NCBI GenBank assembly: GCA_022795805.1
Contig: JAAWHK010000014.1
Location: 1 to 41,246 of the forward strand
Reading direction: 5' to 3'
Source: Hungatella sp.
GTDB taxonomy: Bacteria > Bacillota > Clostridia > Lachnospirales > Lachnospiraceae
DNA length: 41,246 nt
A model generated the notes under the pieces. That model did not search any database and had not been told where the DNA came from. It saw nothing but the letters and a program-made list of their open reading frames with translations. Positions within the stretch are counted from its first letter, which is position 1, and each line of letters starts with the position of its first letter. Made by a program: the position numbers and the translations under genes. Below, piece by piece: positions 31,963 through 40,289 of the stretch.

Positions 31963-32568
31963 CTACGCATCCGGCTTCTGCCCGTCATGGGCCGGCCATC
32001 TGCACTCCGTCATCTCCATATCCGTAAAAACCGCTTTAAAAGAAGAATCCTCCGGGCTGCACGCATAGACACCAAACCGTATCTGCCCGCCGCCATTCCA
32101 CATATGGCAGATACGCATCTGGCTGTAGCGGATCCCGTCAGGGGAACATTCGATACAGTAATCGTCCTCCCTGCGGCTTAGGCGGTACCACATGGACTTT
32201 ACAGAGGCATCCATGGCCGTGGTAGCCCAGTCTGAATACCCGTTGTTGGTCACGACGCTGCCCAGATGCTGAAATTCCCCGTTCTCATACTCAATGGAAC
32301 CCTTCAGCCAGTTCTCACTGTCCAGATACATGACTACCCCGCACTGGTCAAACCGGTGGCTGCTGTCAAACTCCGTCCTCACCACAAAGGAAAAATACTT
32401 CTCGTCCGCGGCCATCTGCAGCACAGGGGCATTGTCATTTCGGAAATGATAGTAAGTCCGCTGCCACAGATCCGTGTGGGGTTCGGTGACGATCTCCACA
32501 CGGCCGTCCTCCACGGTACAAATTTTAGGCTTCCTGATCCACTCCATCTGTCTTACATCCACTTTCAC
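31963..32568 (-). CDS. DUF1349 concanavalin-like protein
   Basis: A 201-residue protein of the DUF1349/YesU type, a jelly-roll (concanavalin-like) fold seen in carbohydrate-related proteins. Visible family stretches are FSFVVRTEFDSSHRFDQCG and VYLDSENWLKGSIEYENGE, and QIRFGVYACSPEDSSFKAVF near the end. GTG at 32568 is the preferred start: AAGGAG lies eight bases before it and it overlaps the TGA of the upstream gene by four bases. The ATG at 32589 is possible. Function is unknown. Confidence 0.87.
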   Translation of the reverse strand: MKVDVRQMEWIRKPKICTVEDGRVEIVTEPHTDLWQRTYYHFRNDNAPVLQMAADEKYFSFVVRTEFDSSHRFDQCGVVMYLDSENWLKGSIEYENGEFQHLGSVVTNNGYSDWATTAMDASVKSMWYRLSRREDDYCIECSPDGIRYSQMRICHMWNGGGQIRFGVYACSPEDSSFKAVFTDMEMTECRWPAHDGQKPDA

Positions 32569-33497
32569 AGCTTTGTCTCCTTCATCCATTCTATAAGAGT
32601 CCCCCTGCTGCCGCACTCAGGACAGGTGTAGGTGCCGAAATAATAAGCCACTTTCCACTCATCCTCCACGGCCAGAAGGTGTACCAGGTTACTGAACCAC
32701 ACATACGTATCCTCATAGCTTTTCCCGTCCCATCTTCCGATAACAGACGGAGCCGGCTCTATTTTCTTCAGCTGTTCCCTGTCATAAAACCCGTCGGACT
32801 CCATCTCCTCATCAAAGTACCCGCAGTCCGGACAGGTTAACGGACACTGCTCCCACTGGCCCATGAGCATCTGAAACGCTGCCTCCCGATCGCCCAGGAT
32901 CGCCAGCACATTCGTGGCGAAATATTGACGTTTCCACGCTGGCTCCACCCCCTTTAACCGGTCCATATACCTGCCAAGAAACGCCTTCGTCATCTCCCCC
33001 ATCATGGCCGTGCTGCGGCGGTAGCTCTCCATAACCTCCTCCTGCATCGCCTCTTCTCTCCCGCTTCCCCCGCCGCAGCAGGGAATATCCGTGGCCATTA
33101 CATCCCCTGCCAGGGCGATGACCTTCATCTGCCAGTCAAAATCCTCCTCCTGCCGCTTTAATTCCAGCAAAAGCACCAGATAGGGCATAACCAGATAGGA
33201 GGCGTCGTACAGACTTAACTGGTGGGTCAGGTTCTCACTGAGATTGTCAAATATAATCTCATAGCTGTCCTTCTCCTCACTATCCAGCCTGCGCAGCTTC
33301 TCCGTGTCCGGTATCAGCTCCTTGGGGCAGAACAAAAAAGCCACATCCTCCCTCACATCGCCGTAAGCTCCCCGGCAGGTTTCCCACAGACCGGACGTAA
33401 ATTCCACCGGTTTCAGCTCCCTTCGCAGGTTCCCCACCTTCTCAAGCCCTTTCTCAATCTCCTCTTTCCACATAGAGGACTGTTCTTCTCTTGTCAT
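32565..33497 (-). CDS. Zinc-ribbon protein of unknown function
   Basis: A 310-residue cytosolic protein that I do not recognise. The N-terminal two-thirds is helical and rich in Glu and Leu. The C-terminal third has CPDCG and CPECG pairs about 85 residues apart, which together could bind one zinc. A CCGGGSG turn occurs near residue 145. ATG 33497 follows AGGAGG; upstream codons in frame cross the promoter. It is the first gene of an operon with DUF1349 and DUF2200 partners. It resembles single-copy proteins of gut Clostridia in composition but I cannot assign a fold. Confidence 0.75.
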   Translation of the reverse strand: MTREEQSSMWKEEIEKGLEKVGNLRRELKPVEFTSGLWETCRGAYGDVREDVAFLFCPKELIPDTEKLRRLDSEEKDSYEIIFDNLSENLTHQLSLYDASYLVMPYLVLLLELKRQEEDFDWQMKVIALAGDVMATDIPCCGGGSGREEAMQEEVMESYRRSTAMMGEMTKAFLGRYMDRLKGVEPAWKRQYFATNVLAILGDREAAFQMLMGQWEQCPLTCPDCGYFDEEMESDGFYDREQLKKIEPAPSVIGRWDGKSYEDTYVWFSNLVHLLAVEDEWKVAYYFGTYTCPECGSRGTLIEWMKETKL

Positions 33498-33557
33498 ACC
33501 GTTTCTCCTCCTGTTTACCTGTTTCGTTTCACACAAAAGCATCCGCATGCTGCCTAA

Positions 33558-33587
33558 ATTATACCACACTGTGCCGACAGGTTTCAA
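33558..33587 (-). promoter_or_regulatory. Promoter of the zinc-ribbon operon
   Basis: TTGAAA (33582-33587), 18 bases, TATAAT (33558-33563) with a TG one base before the -10, on the minus strand. Confidence 0.75.
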
Positions 33588-33602
33588 TCCATACACAAAA
33601 AA

Positions 33603-33639
33603 ACAGACACAACAGCCCTTTCGCGCCCGCCGTGCCTGT
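33603..33639 (-). terminator. Terminator of the PTS operon
   Basis: ACAGGCAC pairs with GTGTCTGT (one G-T) around a GC-rich loop and is followed by seven or more T on the minus strand, just after the IID stop. Confidence 0.65.
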
Positions 33640-33647
33640 TTTCTATT

Positions 33648-34460
33648 TTAGAAGAACCCGACCGCCACACCGACAATCGAAATCAAAACCAGAATTCCCA
33701 TAACTTTCAAAGCCGACACTTTCTTCTTCGCCATAAGCCACCAGCACAGAAGAATCCCCGCCAGAGTGAGAAGCTTGGGATAAATGCCGTTTATAACGTC
33801 ATTCACCACCACCTGGGACTGCTCGTTGCCTGTGGCGATCACAAGTCCGGTGCTGATGGACACATAGGACGCGCCCACGCCTCCCACCACCACGGCCCCC
33901 AGAAGATTAAACGCTTCCCTGACTCTCTGCGCCGCTTCTCCCACAATGATATCCACGGATTTCGTGCCCAGCTCATAGCCTTTCATAAACAGATAGTAAC
34001 TGGCTGCCGTAACACTGACCATAAACGTTACGATATAAAACAGCGGCCCCGCCATACTGCCTCCCTGGGCCAGGCTGATTCCGATGCTTAACAGCAGGGG
34101 TATCAGCATTCCCGGCACCATGGCATCCCCGATCCCTGCCATTGGGCCCATAAGCCCGATCTTAATGCCGTTGATCACCTCATCGTCAATATCCGCTCCG
34201 TTGGCCCGCTCTTCCTCAAGGCCGCACACGACTCCGTTGATGATGGAGCCCAGCTGGGGCTCCGTATTATAAAAAGCCCCATGGCGCTTTAACGCCGCGA
34301 TCTCCTCCTCCTTATTGCCGCCGTACAAATCCTTGATCACCGGCGCCATGGAGTCCGCGAAGGCAAAGGTTTCAAGCCACTGGAAGGACATGGAGCTCAG
34401 GTTGCTTAAAAACCAGCGCAGCCAGCTTTGCTGTAATGCTTTCTTGCTTATCTTTTTCAT
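33648..34460 (-). CDS. PTS mannose/fructose/sorbose-family IID component
   Basis: A 270-residue membrane subunit. It has the IID signature FQWLETFAFADSMAPVI, then VVCGLEEERANG, IGLMGPMAGIGDA and LPLLLSIGISLAQGG-like segments, and C-terminal membrane helices. With IIC it forms the sugar channel. Its ATG shares a base with the IIC stop. It is the last gene of the PTS operon. The sugar is unknown; isomerases upstream suggest an aldose. Confidence 0.95.
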   Translation of the reverse strand: MKKISKKALQQSWLRWFLSNLSSMSFQWLETFAFADSMAPVIKDLYGGNKEEEIAALKRHGAFYNTEPQLGSIINGVVCGLEEERANGADIDDEVINGIKIGLMGPMAGIGDAMVPGMLIPLLLSIGISLAQGGSMAGPLFYIVTFMVSVTAASYYLFMKGYELGTKSVDIIVGEAAQRVREAFNLLGAVVVGGVGASYVSISTGLVIATGNEQSQVVVNDVINGIYPKLLTLAGILLCWWLMAKKKVSALKVMGILVLISIVGVAVGFF

Positions 34461-35278
34461 TATAACTCCTCCTCCATATCATCATTCTGAACGGCCTTTA
34501 CTTCCACGGTTTTTTTCGAATACTCGAAATGGCTGTATGCCAGAAACGCTCCGAAGATCGCCAGGGAGATCATGTTAATTCCCAGGGCTGCAACCAGGGT
34601 AAACCCTGCCAGAAAACGTATAAGATCCATATTTACCTTGGTAACCTGCTTAAGCAGAATGGCGACTCCCACCGCCGGAAGCATACCGCCAAGCACCGTC
34701 AGCGTCCGCATGATAAAGCTGTCTACAGGGAACATCTCAATGATCTGTGTCGCCAGGCCCTGTCCCAGATAGAGAACGGCGACCGTGGGAATCACCCGAT
34801 AGAAAAACTGGGTGATCTGGGGTCCTACCCAATGGTTAAACGCCAGCTTTTTGTAGTCTCCCGCTTCAATGGCCAGAGCCGCTCTGGCATTCCAGTAGGA
34901 GTTGCTCATCATCATAAAGTTGTGGAAGATCGTACCGATGGCGCCTACCGCCGTGGCGATGGCCACAGCGCTCTCAACCGTAGCGCCGTTTTTTACGGTC
35001 AGGATCCCCAGCCCCACGCCGATGTAGGCGGCCGCGTTCAGATCCTGGGGCATCTGCCCGCCCGGCGTCACCAGAGCGATGTACACCACCTGCACCGCGA
35101 CACCCACGATAATACCCGTCTGGATATCCCCCAGCACGGCGCCGATAAGGAAGCCGGAAACGAGAGGTCTGGACAGCACATACCATCCGCCGGTAGTTCC
35201 AAAAAACCATGGACATGACAGGGAACCCAGATAAGACAGGATTCCGATTACAATCGCCTGAATTAAATTAATCTCCAT
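34460..35278 (-). CDS. PTS mannose/fructose/sorbose-family IIC component
   Basis: A 272-residue permease with about eight hydrophobic segments. It has the IIC signature GFLIGAVLGDIQTGIIVG followed by YIALVTPGGQMPQDLNAA. It starts at ATG 35278 after AGAGGAGG, 12 bases past IIB. The IIC/IID pair transports while IIB phosphorylates. Confidence 0.95.
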   Translation of the reverse strand: MEINLIQAIVIGILSYLGSLSCPWFFGTTGGWYVLSRPLVSGFLIGAVLGDIQTGIIVGVAVQVVYIALVTPGGQMPQDLNAAAYIGVGLGILTVKNGATVESAVAIATAVGAIGTIFHNFMMMSNSYWNARAALAIEAGDYKKLAFNHWVGPQITQFFYRVIPTVAVLYLGQGLATQIIEMFPVDSFIMRTLTVLGGMLPAVGVAILLKQVTKVNMDLIRFLAGFTLVAALGINMISLAIFGAFLAYSHFEYSKKTVEVKAVQNDDMEEEL

Positions 35279-35289
35279 ATGTTCCTCCT

Positions 35290-35784
35290 CTAATCATTCA
35301 ACAGCTTTTCTCTGACGCTGCTCCACTCAACCTTTGCCAAATCCGGCACCAGCTGAAACTCTATCTGATATCCGGCCCTGTGGATGCGCTCATAGGCTTC
35401 CATGTCCGCTTTCGTGATATCCGCGTTTTTGTTTACGGAAACCGTCCCGCTTTTCGCGCTCTGCGGCCCCACATTCACCAGCTTTTTCAGCGCCTTAAAC
35501 CGGTTGTCCTCCAGAATTTTCGCCATGGTGGCAGGCTCCTTGGTGATGAGAAAATAATTCTTTTCACTGTTTACCGCCTGCTCCATCTTCTCCAGAAACT
35601 GGCTGTAGGAATAGATCAGCGTCTTTTTTGTGGAAGCCGCTTTGAGCGCCGCCCTGACCACCGGATTGGCCGCCGCGTCGTCATTGACCGCCAGGATGCC
35701 GTCACACGGAAATTCCGTGGACCAGCGGATAATGATCTGCCCGTGGATAATCCTGTCGTCAATCCTCATAAAACTGATTGCCAT
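35290..35784 (-). CDS. PTS mannose/fructose/sorbose-family IIB component
   Basis: A 164-residue cytosolic phosphotransferase. The phosphohistidine is H14 in RIDDRIIHGQ, the family signature. It passes phosphate from IIA to the incoming sugar. It is 14 bases after IIA and 12 before IIC. Confidence 0.95.
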   Translation of the reverse strand: MAISFMRIDDRIIHGQIIIRWSTEFPCDGILAVNDDAAANPVVRAALKAASTKKTLIYSYSQFLEKMEQAVNSEKNYFLITKEPATMAKILEDNRFKALKKLVNVGPQSAKSGTVSVNKNADITKADMEAYERIHRAGYQIEFQLVPDLAKVEWSSVREKLLND

Positions 35785-35797
35785 CGTATTTTCCCTC

Positions 35798-36223
35798 CTA
35801 TAATTCTTCGTCCTCTTCCTCTTCGTACCGAAACCGGCGTATGCTTTCCCTGGCCTCCTTCAGGATCTCCTCCAGAGAATCCTCGGATACCGTCTCACCC
35901 CGAAGCGCCAGCGCAGCCATCAGGCCCAGGTTCATTCCCGAAATGATCACGGATTTCTCCGTCAGACCCTTTTGGGCCAGCAGCTCCGCTGACGACGTAA
36001 AAGGAGAACCGCCCTGTATATCGGTCAGCACCAGGATCTGCTCTGCATCCCTCATCCCGTCAAGCTTTTTGGAAAGCCTCTCCCTGAACTGTTCAATGCT
36101 GCTGTTTTCGTCCAGACACAGACAGTCCAGAAAATCCAGATTGCCGGCGACCATGCCTGCCGCCCTCACCATCCCCTCGGCCATGCCTCCATGGCTGACA
36201 GCCAGTATTCTGACCCCGCCCAT
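35798..36223 (-). CDS. PTS mannose/fructose/sorbose-family IIA component
   Basis: A 141-residue IIA protein with the active histidine H11 in ILAVSHGGMAEG and the following VLTDIQGGSPF segment. It takes phosphate from HPr. It is a separate gene, as in fructose- or sorbose-type systems, not fused to IIB. It lies four bases after the Cof phosphatase gene. Confidence 0.93.
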   Translation of the reverse strand: MGGVRILAVSHGGMAEGMVRAAGMVAGNLDFLDCLCLDENSSIEQFRERLSKKLDGMRDAEQILVLTDIQGGSPFTSSAELLAQKGLTEKSVIISGMNLGLMAALALRGETVSEDSLEEILKEARESIRRFRYEEEEDEEL

Positions 36224-36227
36224 TTGT

Positions 36228-37031
36228 TTACCCCCTTACAAGAAAATTTGAATCCAGCGCCCTTTCAAGATACCGGGCGGCGCCGTCCTCCCCGACGCTT
36301 TCACAGATATCATTCCCGATCTTTTTCAGCTCGTCCTTTCCATTCAGCATGGCTACGGACCAGCCGGCCATCTCAAACAGTTCCCTGTCGTTGATATCGT
36401 CGCCGAAACACATGCACTCCCAAGGGGCTAGGCCGAAATATTCCAGCATCTCCCTGGCGCCTGTGCCTTTGGACACATCCCTGGCGTACGCCTCCATAAC
36501 ATTGAACTTCTCATCCCAGGTCCACATAAGGGGGCTTAAGATCTCCCGGCATATCTCCACCTTTTGGGGGCAGACGTAAAGCTCCAGTTTCATGGTCCTT
36601 TCCGCACAGTCCGAAACCGGCCCGCTTATAAGACGCCTATCGTCAAACAGGTATTTCCGAAAATGCCTGAGAAGGTTCTTTCTCTCCCTGCTCATCCATG
36701 TGCCCTCGGGAATCTGCAGGGCAAATTCTATCCCCTCTTCCTCCAGCCGGGACACCGCCATCCTCACAAAATCCGGATCCAGCACGTGACGTTTGATCTC
36801 TTTCCCTTCTGCCCATACGCATCCGCCGTTGACCAGCACCCAGCCGTCGAATCCCGCTCCTCCTACAGACTCCGGAAGAAACGACAGGGAGCGCCCCGTG
36901 GCTGTAAAAAGGTGAATTCCCGCCTGTTTCAGCCTCTCAAATACTCTGAGGGTGTAATCTGAAAGCCTGTCCTTTCCCCCGGTACAGTCCAATAACGTTC
37001 CGTCCAGATCCAAAAAAACCGCTCTTATCAT
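36228..37031 (-). CDS. Cof-type HAD phosphatase
   Basis: A 267-residue haloacid dehalogenase of the Cof (type IIB cap) family. Motif I is VFLDLDGTLLD (D8, D10), TATGRS is motif II, KGTGAREML contains the motif III Lys and GDDINDRELFEMAG is motif IV. It dephosphorylates sugar phosphates. Its stop overlaps nothing but its start overlaps the isomerase gene by four bases. It may relieve sugar-phosphate stress in this pathway. Confidence 0.93.
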   Translation of the reverse strand: MIRAVFLDLDGTLLDCTGGKDRLSDYTLRVFERLKQAGIHLFTATGRSLSFLPESVGGAGFDGWVLVNGGCVWAEGKEIKRHVLDPDFVRMAVSRLEEEGIEFALQIPEGTWMSRERKNLLRHFRKYLFDDRRLISGPVSDCAERTMKLELYVCPQKVEICREILSPLMWTWDEKFNVMEAYARDVSKGTGAREMLEYFGLAPWECMCFGDDINDRELFEMAGWSVAMLNGKDELKKIGNDICESVGEDGAARYLERALDSNFLVRG

Positions 37032-38779
37032 TGCGTCTCCTCTGTCTCCGGCCTTACATAGGCCCTGACCACACCGATGGTCTCCTCATAAACCGGCCTG
37101 ATCCTGTATTCCCCGGCGCCGGCAGGCACGATAAAGGTTTCCGCGTAGTGGACGGTAAACGGCTCGAACGCCCCGGACGGGCTTTCCACAACAGCCTCTC
37201 TCCCCTCCACCAGATTCAGCATATTCACGGCCTTTCCCGGACGGATAAGAGCCTCTGTCTTAATCCAGTATCTTCTGGTTTCGATAAATTCCAGCCGGTG
37301 GAGTCCGGTGTGTTCCTCCTTGCAGCCCTCCTGTTCCTCCACGGTGAAGACCGCGTTGACCAGGTTTTTCTTCACCCACTCCGTCCTTCTGTCCCACTGG
37401 ATAACCTGTCTGCCGTGGTCTAAATGAACCGGTCTGGGCCTGCCGTCCAGTCCCACACGGTTCCAGTCCCACAGCTTGAAGGTGAAGATATACGGGGTGG
37501 CACTTATTTCCAGTACCATGGCGTTGGCCCCTGAGCAGTGGCACGTTCCCGCGGGAATCAGAAAATGGTCGTGCTTTTTGGCGGGGAACCGGTTTACATA
37601 CCGCTCCGCGTCAAAATCACCCTCCCCCCTGTTGGCCCTCTCAAGATCCCTGAACATCGCCTCCGGCTCCGCTTCATCCGTAAGTCCCAGATACACGCAG
37701 GCATCCTCCCTGGCATCCAGGATATAATAGCTTTCGTCCTGGGTGTACGCCATACCGAACTGCCTGTGGATATATTCGGTCAGAGGGTGGACCTGCAGCG
37801 AAAGGTTCTGGCCTCCCATGGTATCCAGAAAATCAAAGCGGATGGGAAATTCCGCCCCGAACCTGGCAAATACCCCCTCACCCAAAAGTCCCTTGGGCTG
37901 ATACAGCACCAAATCCATGGCGGGGATCTCCAGGCTGCCGTTTCCAAAATCCAGCAGAAGCGAGTTTTCTTCCGGAACGCCGTCAAAACTCCAGGCATAG
38001 TTGGCCGCGTCCCGCTCAAGGCCGCAGACATCCTTCATCCACTGGCCGCCCCACACGCCCGGGTCAAAATAGGGTACGGTCCTGAAAGGCCGGCCTGTCA
38101 GCTGCAGGAGTCCTTCCCGTACGCCCTTTCCCGGCGCCATCACCGGCATTCCCTTTTTGTTGGTATCCAAAAAATAATCTACCCGGTCAAATATACGCAT
38201 CTTATACTTGTCCGCAATCCTCCACTCCACAAAGAAGGCTCTTTTGTACTTGCGCAGAGGATCCTCGTCACGGTTGGTACAGTGGTAATTTGGCATTCCG
38301 CCGCGAAAGCGGAGCTGTATCTCCCACCTGGCCATGTCCAGATAAACAAGCATGTCCGCATCCGCTGCCAGACCGGCCCCGAATCCGTAGATGACCGTAA
38401 GCCCCTTGGCTTCCTCTGCCTCAGCCTTTATCTTTTCTAAGGCTTCTGCATCCATCAGATCCTCGATCTCCCCGTAGTACATCCTTCCAAAAACCCGGTC
38501 GTCCGTCAGATTATGCTTCAGCTGCCTCTCCAGGACTTCCTCAGGAAGGAAAGCATTCTCCATGCTAAGGACCGTGTCCGGCTTAAGGCCTTTTATGGCT
38601 TCCATTACCTCCTCGTCACACACGCCCGGATATGTATCAAACGCGATCCGGTAATCCGTCCTCTTGCTCTCTTCATACTTCCTGCGAAGGGTTTCCATTA
38701 TAGGACCATAGCCTTTCACAGCCGTCCCGTCCCATCCCTTCACAGCCACAGAGGGATATTTCTCATAGCTGCTTGTCAT
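37028..38779 (-). CDS. Class I mannose-6-phosphate isomerase with extra N-terminal domain
   Basis: A 583-residue protein, nearly twice the length of a short type I phosphomannose isomerase. Residues 1-225 resemble a nucleoside-kinase-like domain: VIYGFGAGLAADADMLVYLD then ARWEIQLR near 128-158. The loop lacks a GxxxxGK[ST] P-loop, so it may have lost ATP hydrolysis. Residues about 230-583 are the cupin isomerase: LSLQVHP (Q329, H331), ESYYIL (E349) and PAGTCHCSGANAMVLE (later His) are the zinc ligands. It interconverts mannose-6-phosphate and fructose-6-phosphate or an analogue. It overlaps both neighbours by four bases. Confidence 0.88.
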   Translation of the reverse strand: MTSSYEKYPSVAVKGWDGTAVKGYGPIMETLRRKYEESKRTDYRIAFDTYPGVCDEEVMEAIKGLKPDTVLSMENAFLPEEVLERQLKHNLTDDRVFGRMYYGEIEDLMDAEALEKIKAEAEEAKGLTVIYGFGAGLAADADMLVYLDMARWEIQLRFRGGMPNYHCTNRDEDPLRKYKRAFFVEWRIADKYKMRIFDRVDYFLDTNKKGMPVMAPGKGVREGLLQLTGRPFRTVPYFDPGVWGGQWMKDVCGLERDAANYAWSFDGVPEENSLLLDFGNGSLEIPAMDLVLYQPKGLLGEGVFARFGAEFPIRFDFLDTMGGQNLSLQVHPLTEYIHRQFGMAYTQDESYYILDAREDACVYLGLTDEAEPEAMFRDLERANRGEGDFDAERYVNRFPAKKHDHFLIPAGTCHCSGANAMVLEISATPYIFTFKLWDWNRVGLDGRPRPVHLDHGRQVIQWDRRTEWVKKNLVNAVFTVEEQEGCKEEHTGLHRLEFIETRRYWIKTEALIRPGKAVNMLNLVEGREAVVESPSGAFEPFTVHYAETFIVPAGAGEYRIRPVYEETIGVVRAYVRPETEETQ

Positions 38780-39345
38780 GATTCTCCCTTTTCTCCTTGT
38801 TCTCTTATTTCCAACTCCAAACCTCTTTTATAGATCCGATATCCAAACGGATGAGCCTCGATTCTGCCGTAATCATGCCCTGCAGACGCGGGCCAGCATG
38901 CGGTCACCTTGAAGACTTCCTCCCCCGTGTTCACCAGACGGTGCGCCCAGGTCCCCCGAATATAGTGCACAGAGCCCGGTTCCACCTTCTCCGCCCAGGT
39001 CCTCCCCGTATCGTCCATCAGAAGCAACAGCCCTTTGCCTGCCGTTCCGTAATAGATCTCCCCGGATCTTAGGTCTTCGTGAAAATGTCCCCTTGTCATA
39101 TTGCACTCCCCGCATATATTCACAGGATACATCACCGTCACGCCCCAGCAGAGATGGCCCGGGTAGCTGTCATCCTCTTTCGAATACTGAAACACCTCAT
39201 ACATCACGGTATCGTCTTCCACGGTTTCGTCCTGATCCGCGTAAAAGCCTCTGGCATCTCTGTAGTATTTCACCTGCCTTACCACCGCCGTTCCCTGCAG
39301 CGCTTCGCCGGCAGGCTGCACAACTTTTGCCTCTCTTACCTCCAT
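38776..39345 (-). CDS. Cupin-type glucose-6-phosphate isomerase (second copy, 189 aa)
   Basis: A 189-residue cupin phosphoglucose isomerase family protein (PF06560-like). The metal site is TRGHFHE (H87, H89), EIYYGTAGKG (E96) and WAHRLVN (His about 134). This family was found in archaea and is rare in bacteria compared with the standard Pgi. It starts at 39345 after GGAGAG and its stop overlaps the isomerase start. It is clearly different in sequence and length from the cupin gene 18 bases upstream. Confidence 0.88.
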   Translation of the reverse strand: MEVREAKVVQPAGEALQGTAVVRQVKYYRDARGFYADQDETVEDDTVMYEVFQYSKEDDSYPGHLCWGVTVMYPVNICGECNMTRGHFHEDLRSGEIYYGTAGKGLLLLMDDTGRTWAEKVEPGSVHYIRGTWAHRLVNTGEEVFKVTACWPASAGHDYGRIEAHPFGYRIYKRGLELEIREQGEKGES

Positions 39346-39362
39346 GCTCTCTCCTCCAATGC

Positions 39363-40139
39363 TTACGGCCTATACCCTCTCCAGAGCTCCGGGTAATCGC
39401 CCGGCCTCGATACAAACAAAAACAAATCCTTATCCTCTTTAAACTGGGTGTAGATGGGTACTCCCGGCTTTAAGCCAAAATCCTCATAGGTTCTGGCCTC
39501 CTTTTCCACAAACCTCCCTCCATGGTAGGACGGATTAGGGTGCCAGGAAATATTGTTCCCCTCTGCCCTGGGAAAATACGCGATCCCGTTATGCCTTCGC
39601 ACCTGCTCATATTCAAACCCGTAATCCCGGACACACCAGGCTCCGAACGTCATGTTCCGTCCCACATCCCCATTGATCGTGGCGTGAACCCATCCGGGCG
39701 GAACGATGACCACATCCCCCTCCTTTGCGTGTACGGCATAGCACAGGCCCGGATCATCCTCCCCTGACTGCTGCATGTAGATGATCCCTCTCCCCTCCCA
39801 GATTTCATACACCTCCGGTGTGGACCATCCGCAGGAAAGGCTTACGCTGTGGATATGGCCCTGGGAGCGGACCGGCTCCCGCCCCATGACTCCGGCGCTG
39901 TAGGTTACGGCCCCGAAAAGCAGGTTCCGCTTTTCCATGTGGCTTCTGTCTTCCGTCTCTCCCACGTCCATGACGATGGCATACAGCTCCTCTGGTCCCT
40001 CACACCCTCTATCCTCCAGGGAATTACGGATATCCGCAAGCCTCCGCACCTCCGCCTTTGGTCCAAAGGTGTGCTCTCCGTATACGAAACCAATGGGGTC
40101 TCTTGTGGACTTAATCTCCAGACCAGGATAAAATCCCAT
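39363..40139 (-). CDS. Cupin-type glucose-6-phosphate isomerase-like protein (first copy, 258 aa)
   Basis: A 258-residue protein of the same cupin isomerase class. The metal residues are SQGHIHS (H95, H97), STPEVYEIWEGRG (E109) and PPGWVHATIN (H152), with the usual GDVVIVPPGWVH block. It carries an extra C-terminal 80 residues. The ATG at 40139 follows GGAGGGAGG; an upstream start at 40160 lacks this. It is the first gene of the PTS operon, directly behind two GntR operators. Confidence 0.85.
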   Translation of the reverse strand: MGFYPGLEIKSTRDPIGFVYGEHTFGPKAEVRRLADIRNSLEDRGCEGPEELYAIVMDVGETEDRSHMEKRNLLFGAVTYSAGVMGREPVRSQGHIHSVSLSCGWSTPEVYEIWEGRGIIYMQQSGEDDPGLCYAVHAKEGDVVIVPPGWVHATINGDVGRNMTFGAWCVRDYGFEYEQVRRHNGIAYFPRAEGNNISWHPNPSYHGGRFVEKEARTYEDFGLKPGVPIYTQFKEDKDLFLFVSRPGDYPELWRGYRP

Positions 40140-40171
40140 AGTCCTCCCTCCTTCCATCAATATGATATATT

Positions 40172-40179
40172 GTTATAAC
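40172..40179. promoter_or_regulatory. GntR operator A (GTTATAAC core)
   Basis: Perfect palindrome GTTATAAC within TATTGTTATAACTATTA. It lies 33 bases upstream of the first cupin gene, downstream of the predicted transcription start. Confidence 0.65.
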
Positions 40180-40233
40180 TATTAAAACTTGCAAAAAAGG
40201 GAATTTTTCTTCCGTGAACGATTCCCCTTAATT

Positions 40234-40241
40234 GTTATAAC
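40234..40241. promoter_or_regulatory. GntR operator B (GTTATAAC core)
   Basis: Perfect palindrome GTTATAAC within AATTGTTATAACATTAT. It abuts the -10 box of the operon promoter and covers the expected start. Centre-to-centre distance to site A is 62 bp, close to six helical turns. Confidence 0.7.
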
Positions 40242-40244
40242 ATT

Positions 40245-40273
40245 ATATTATTATATTTTCCACCGTTTGTCAA
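40245..40273 (-). promoter_or_regulatory. Promoter of the PTS/isomerase operon
   Basis: On the minus strand TTGACA (40268-40273), 17 bases, TAATAT (40245-40250), overlapping AT-rich operator sequence. Confidence 0.65.
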
Positions 40274-40289
40274 TTACTATTTTTACTTT

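Noticed and set aside
37538-38440. Plus-strand frame of 300 codons
   Set aside because: It is antisense to the phosphomannose isomerase gene, which has intact zinc-site motifs.
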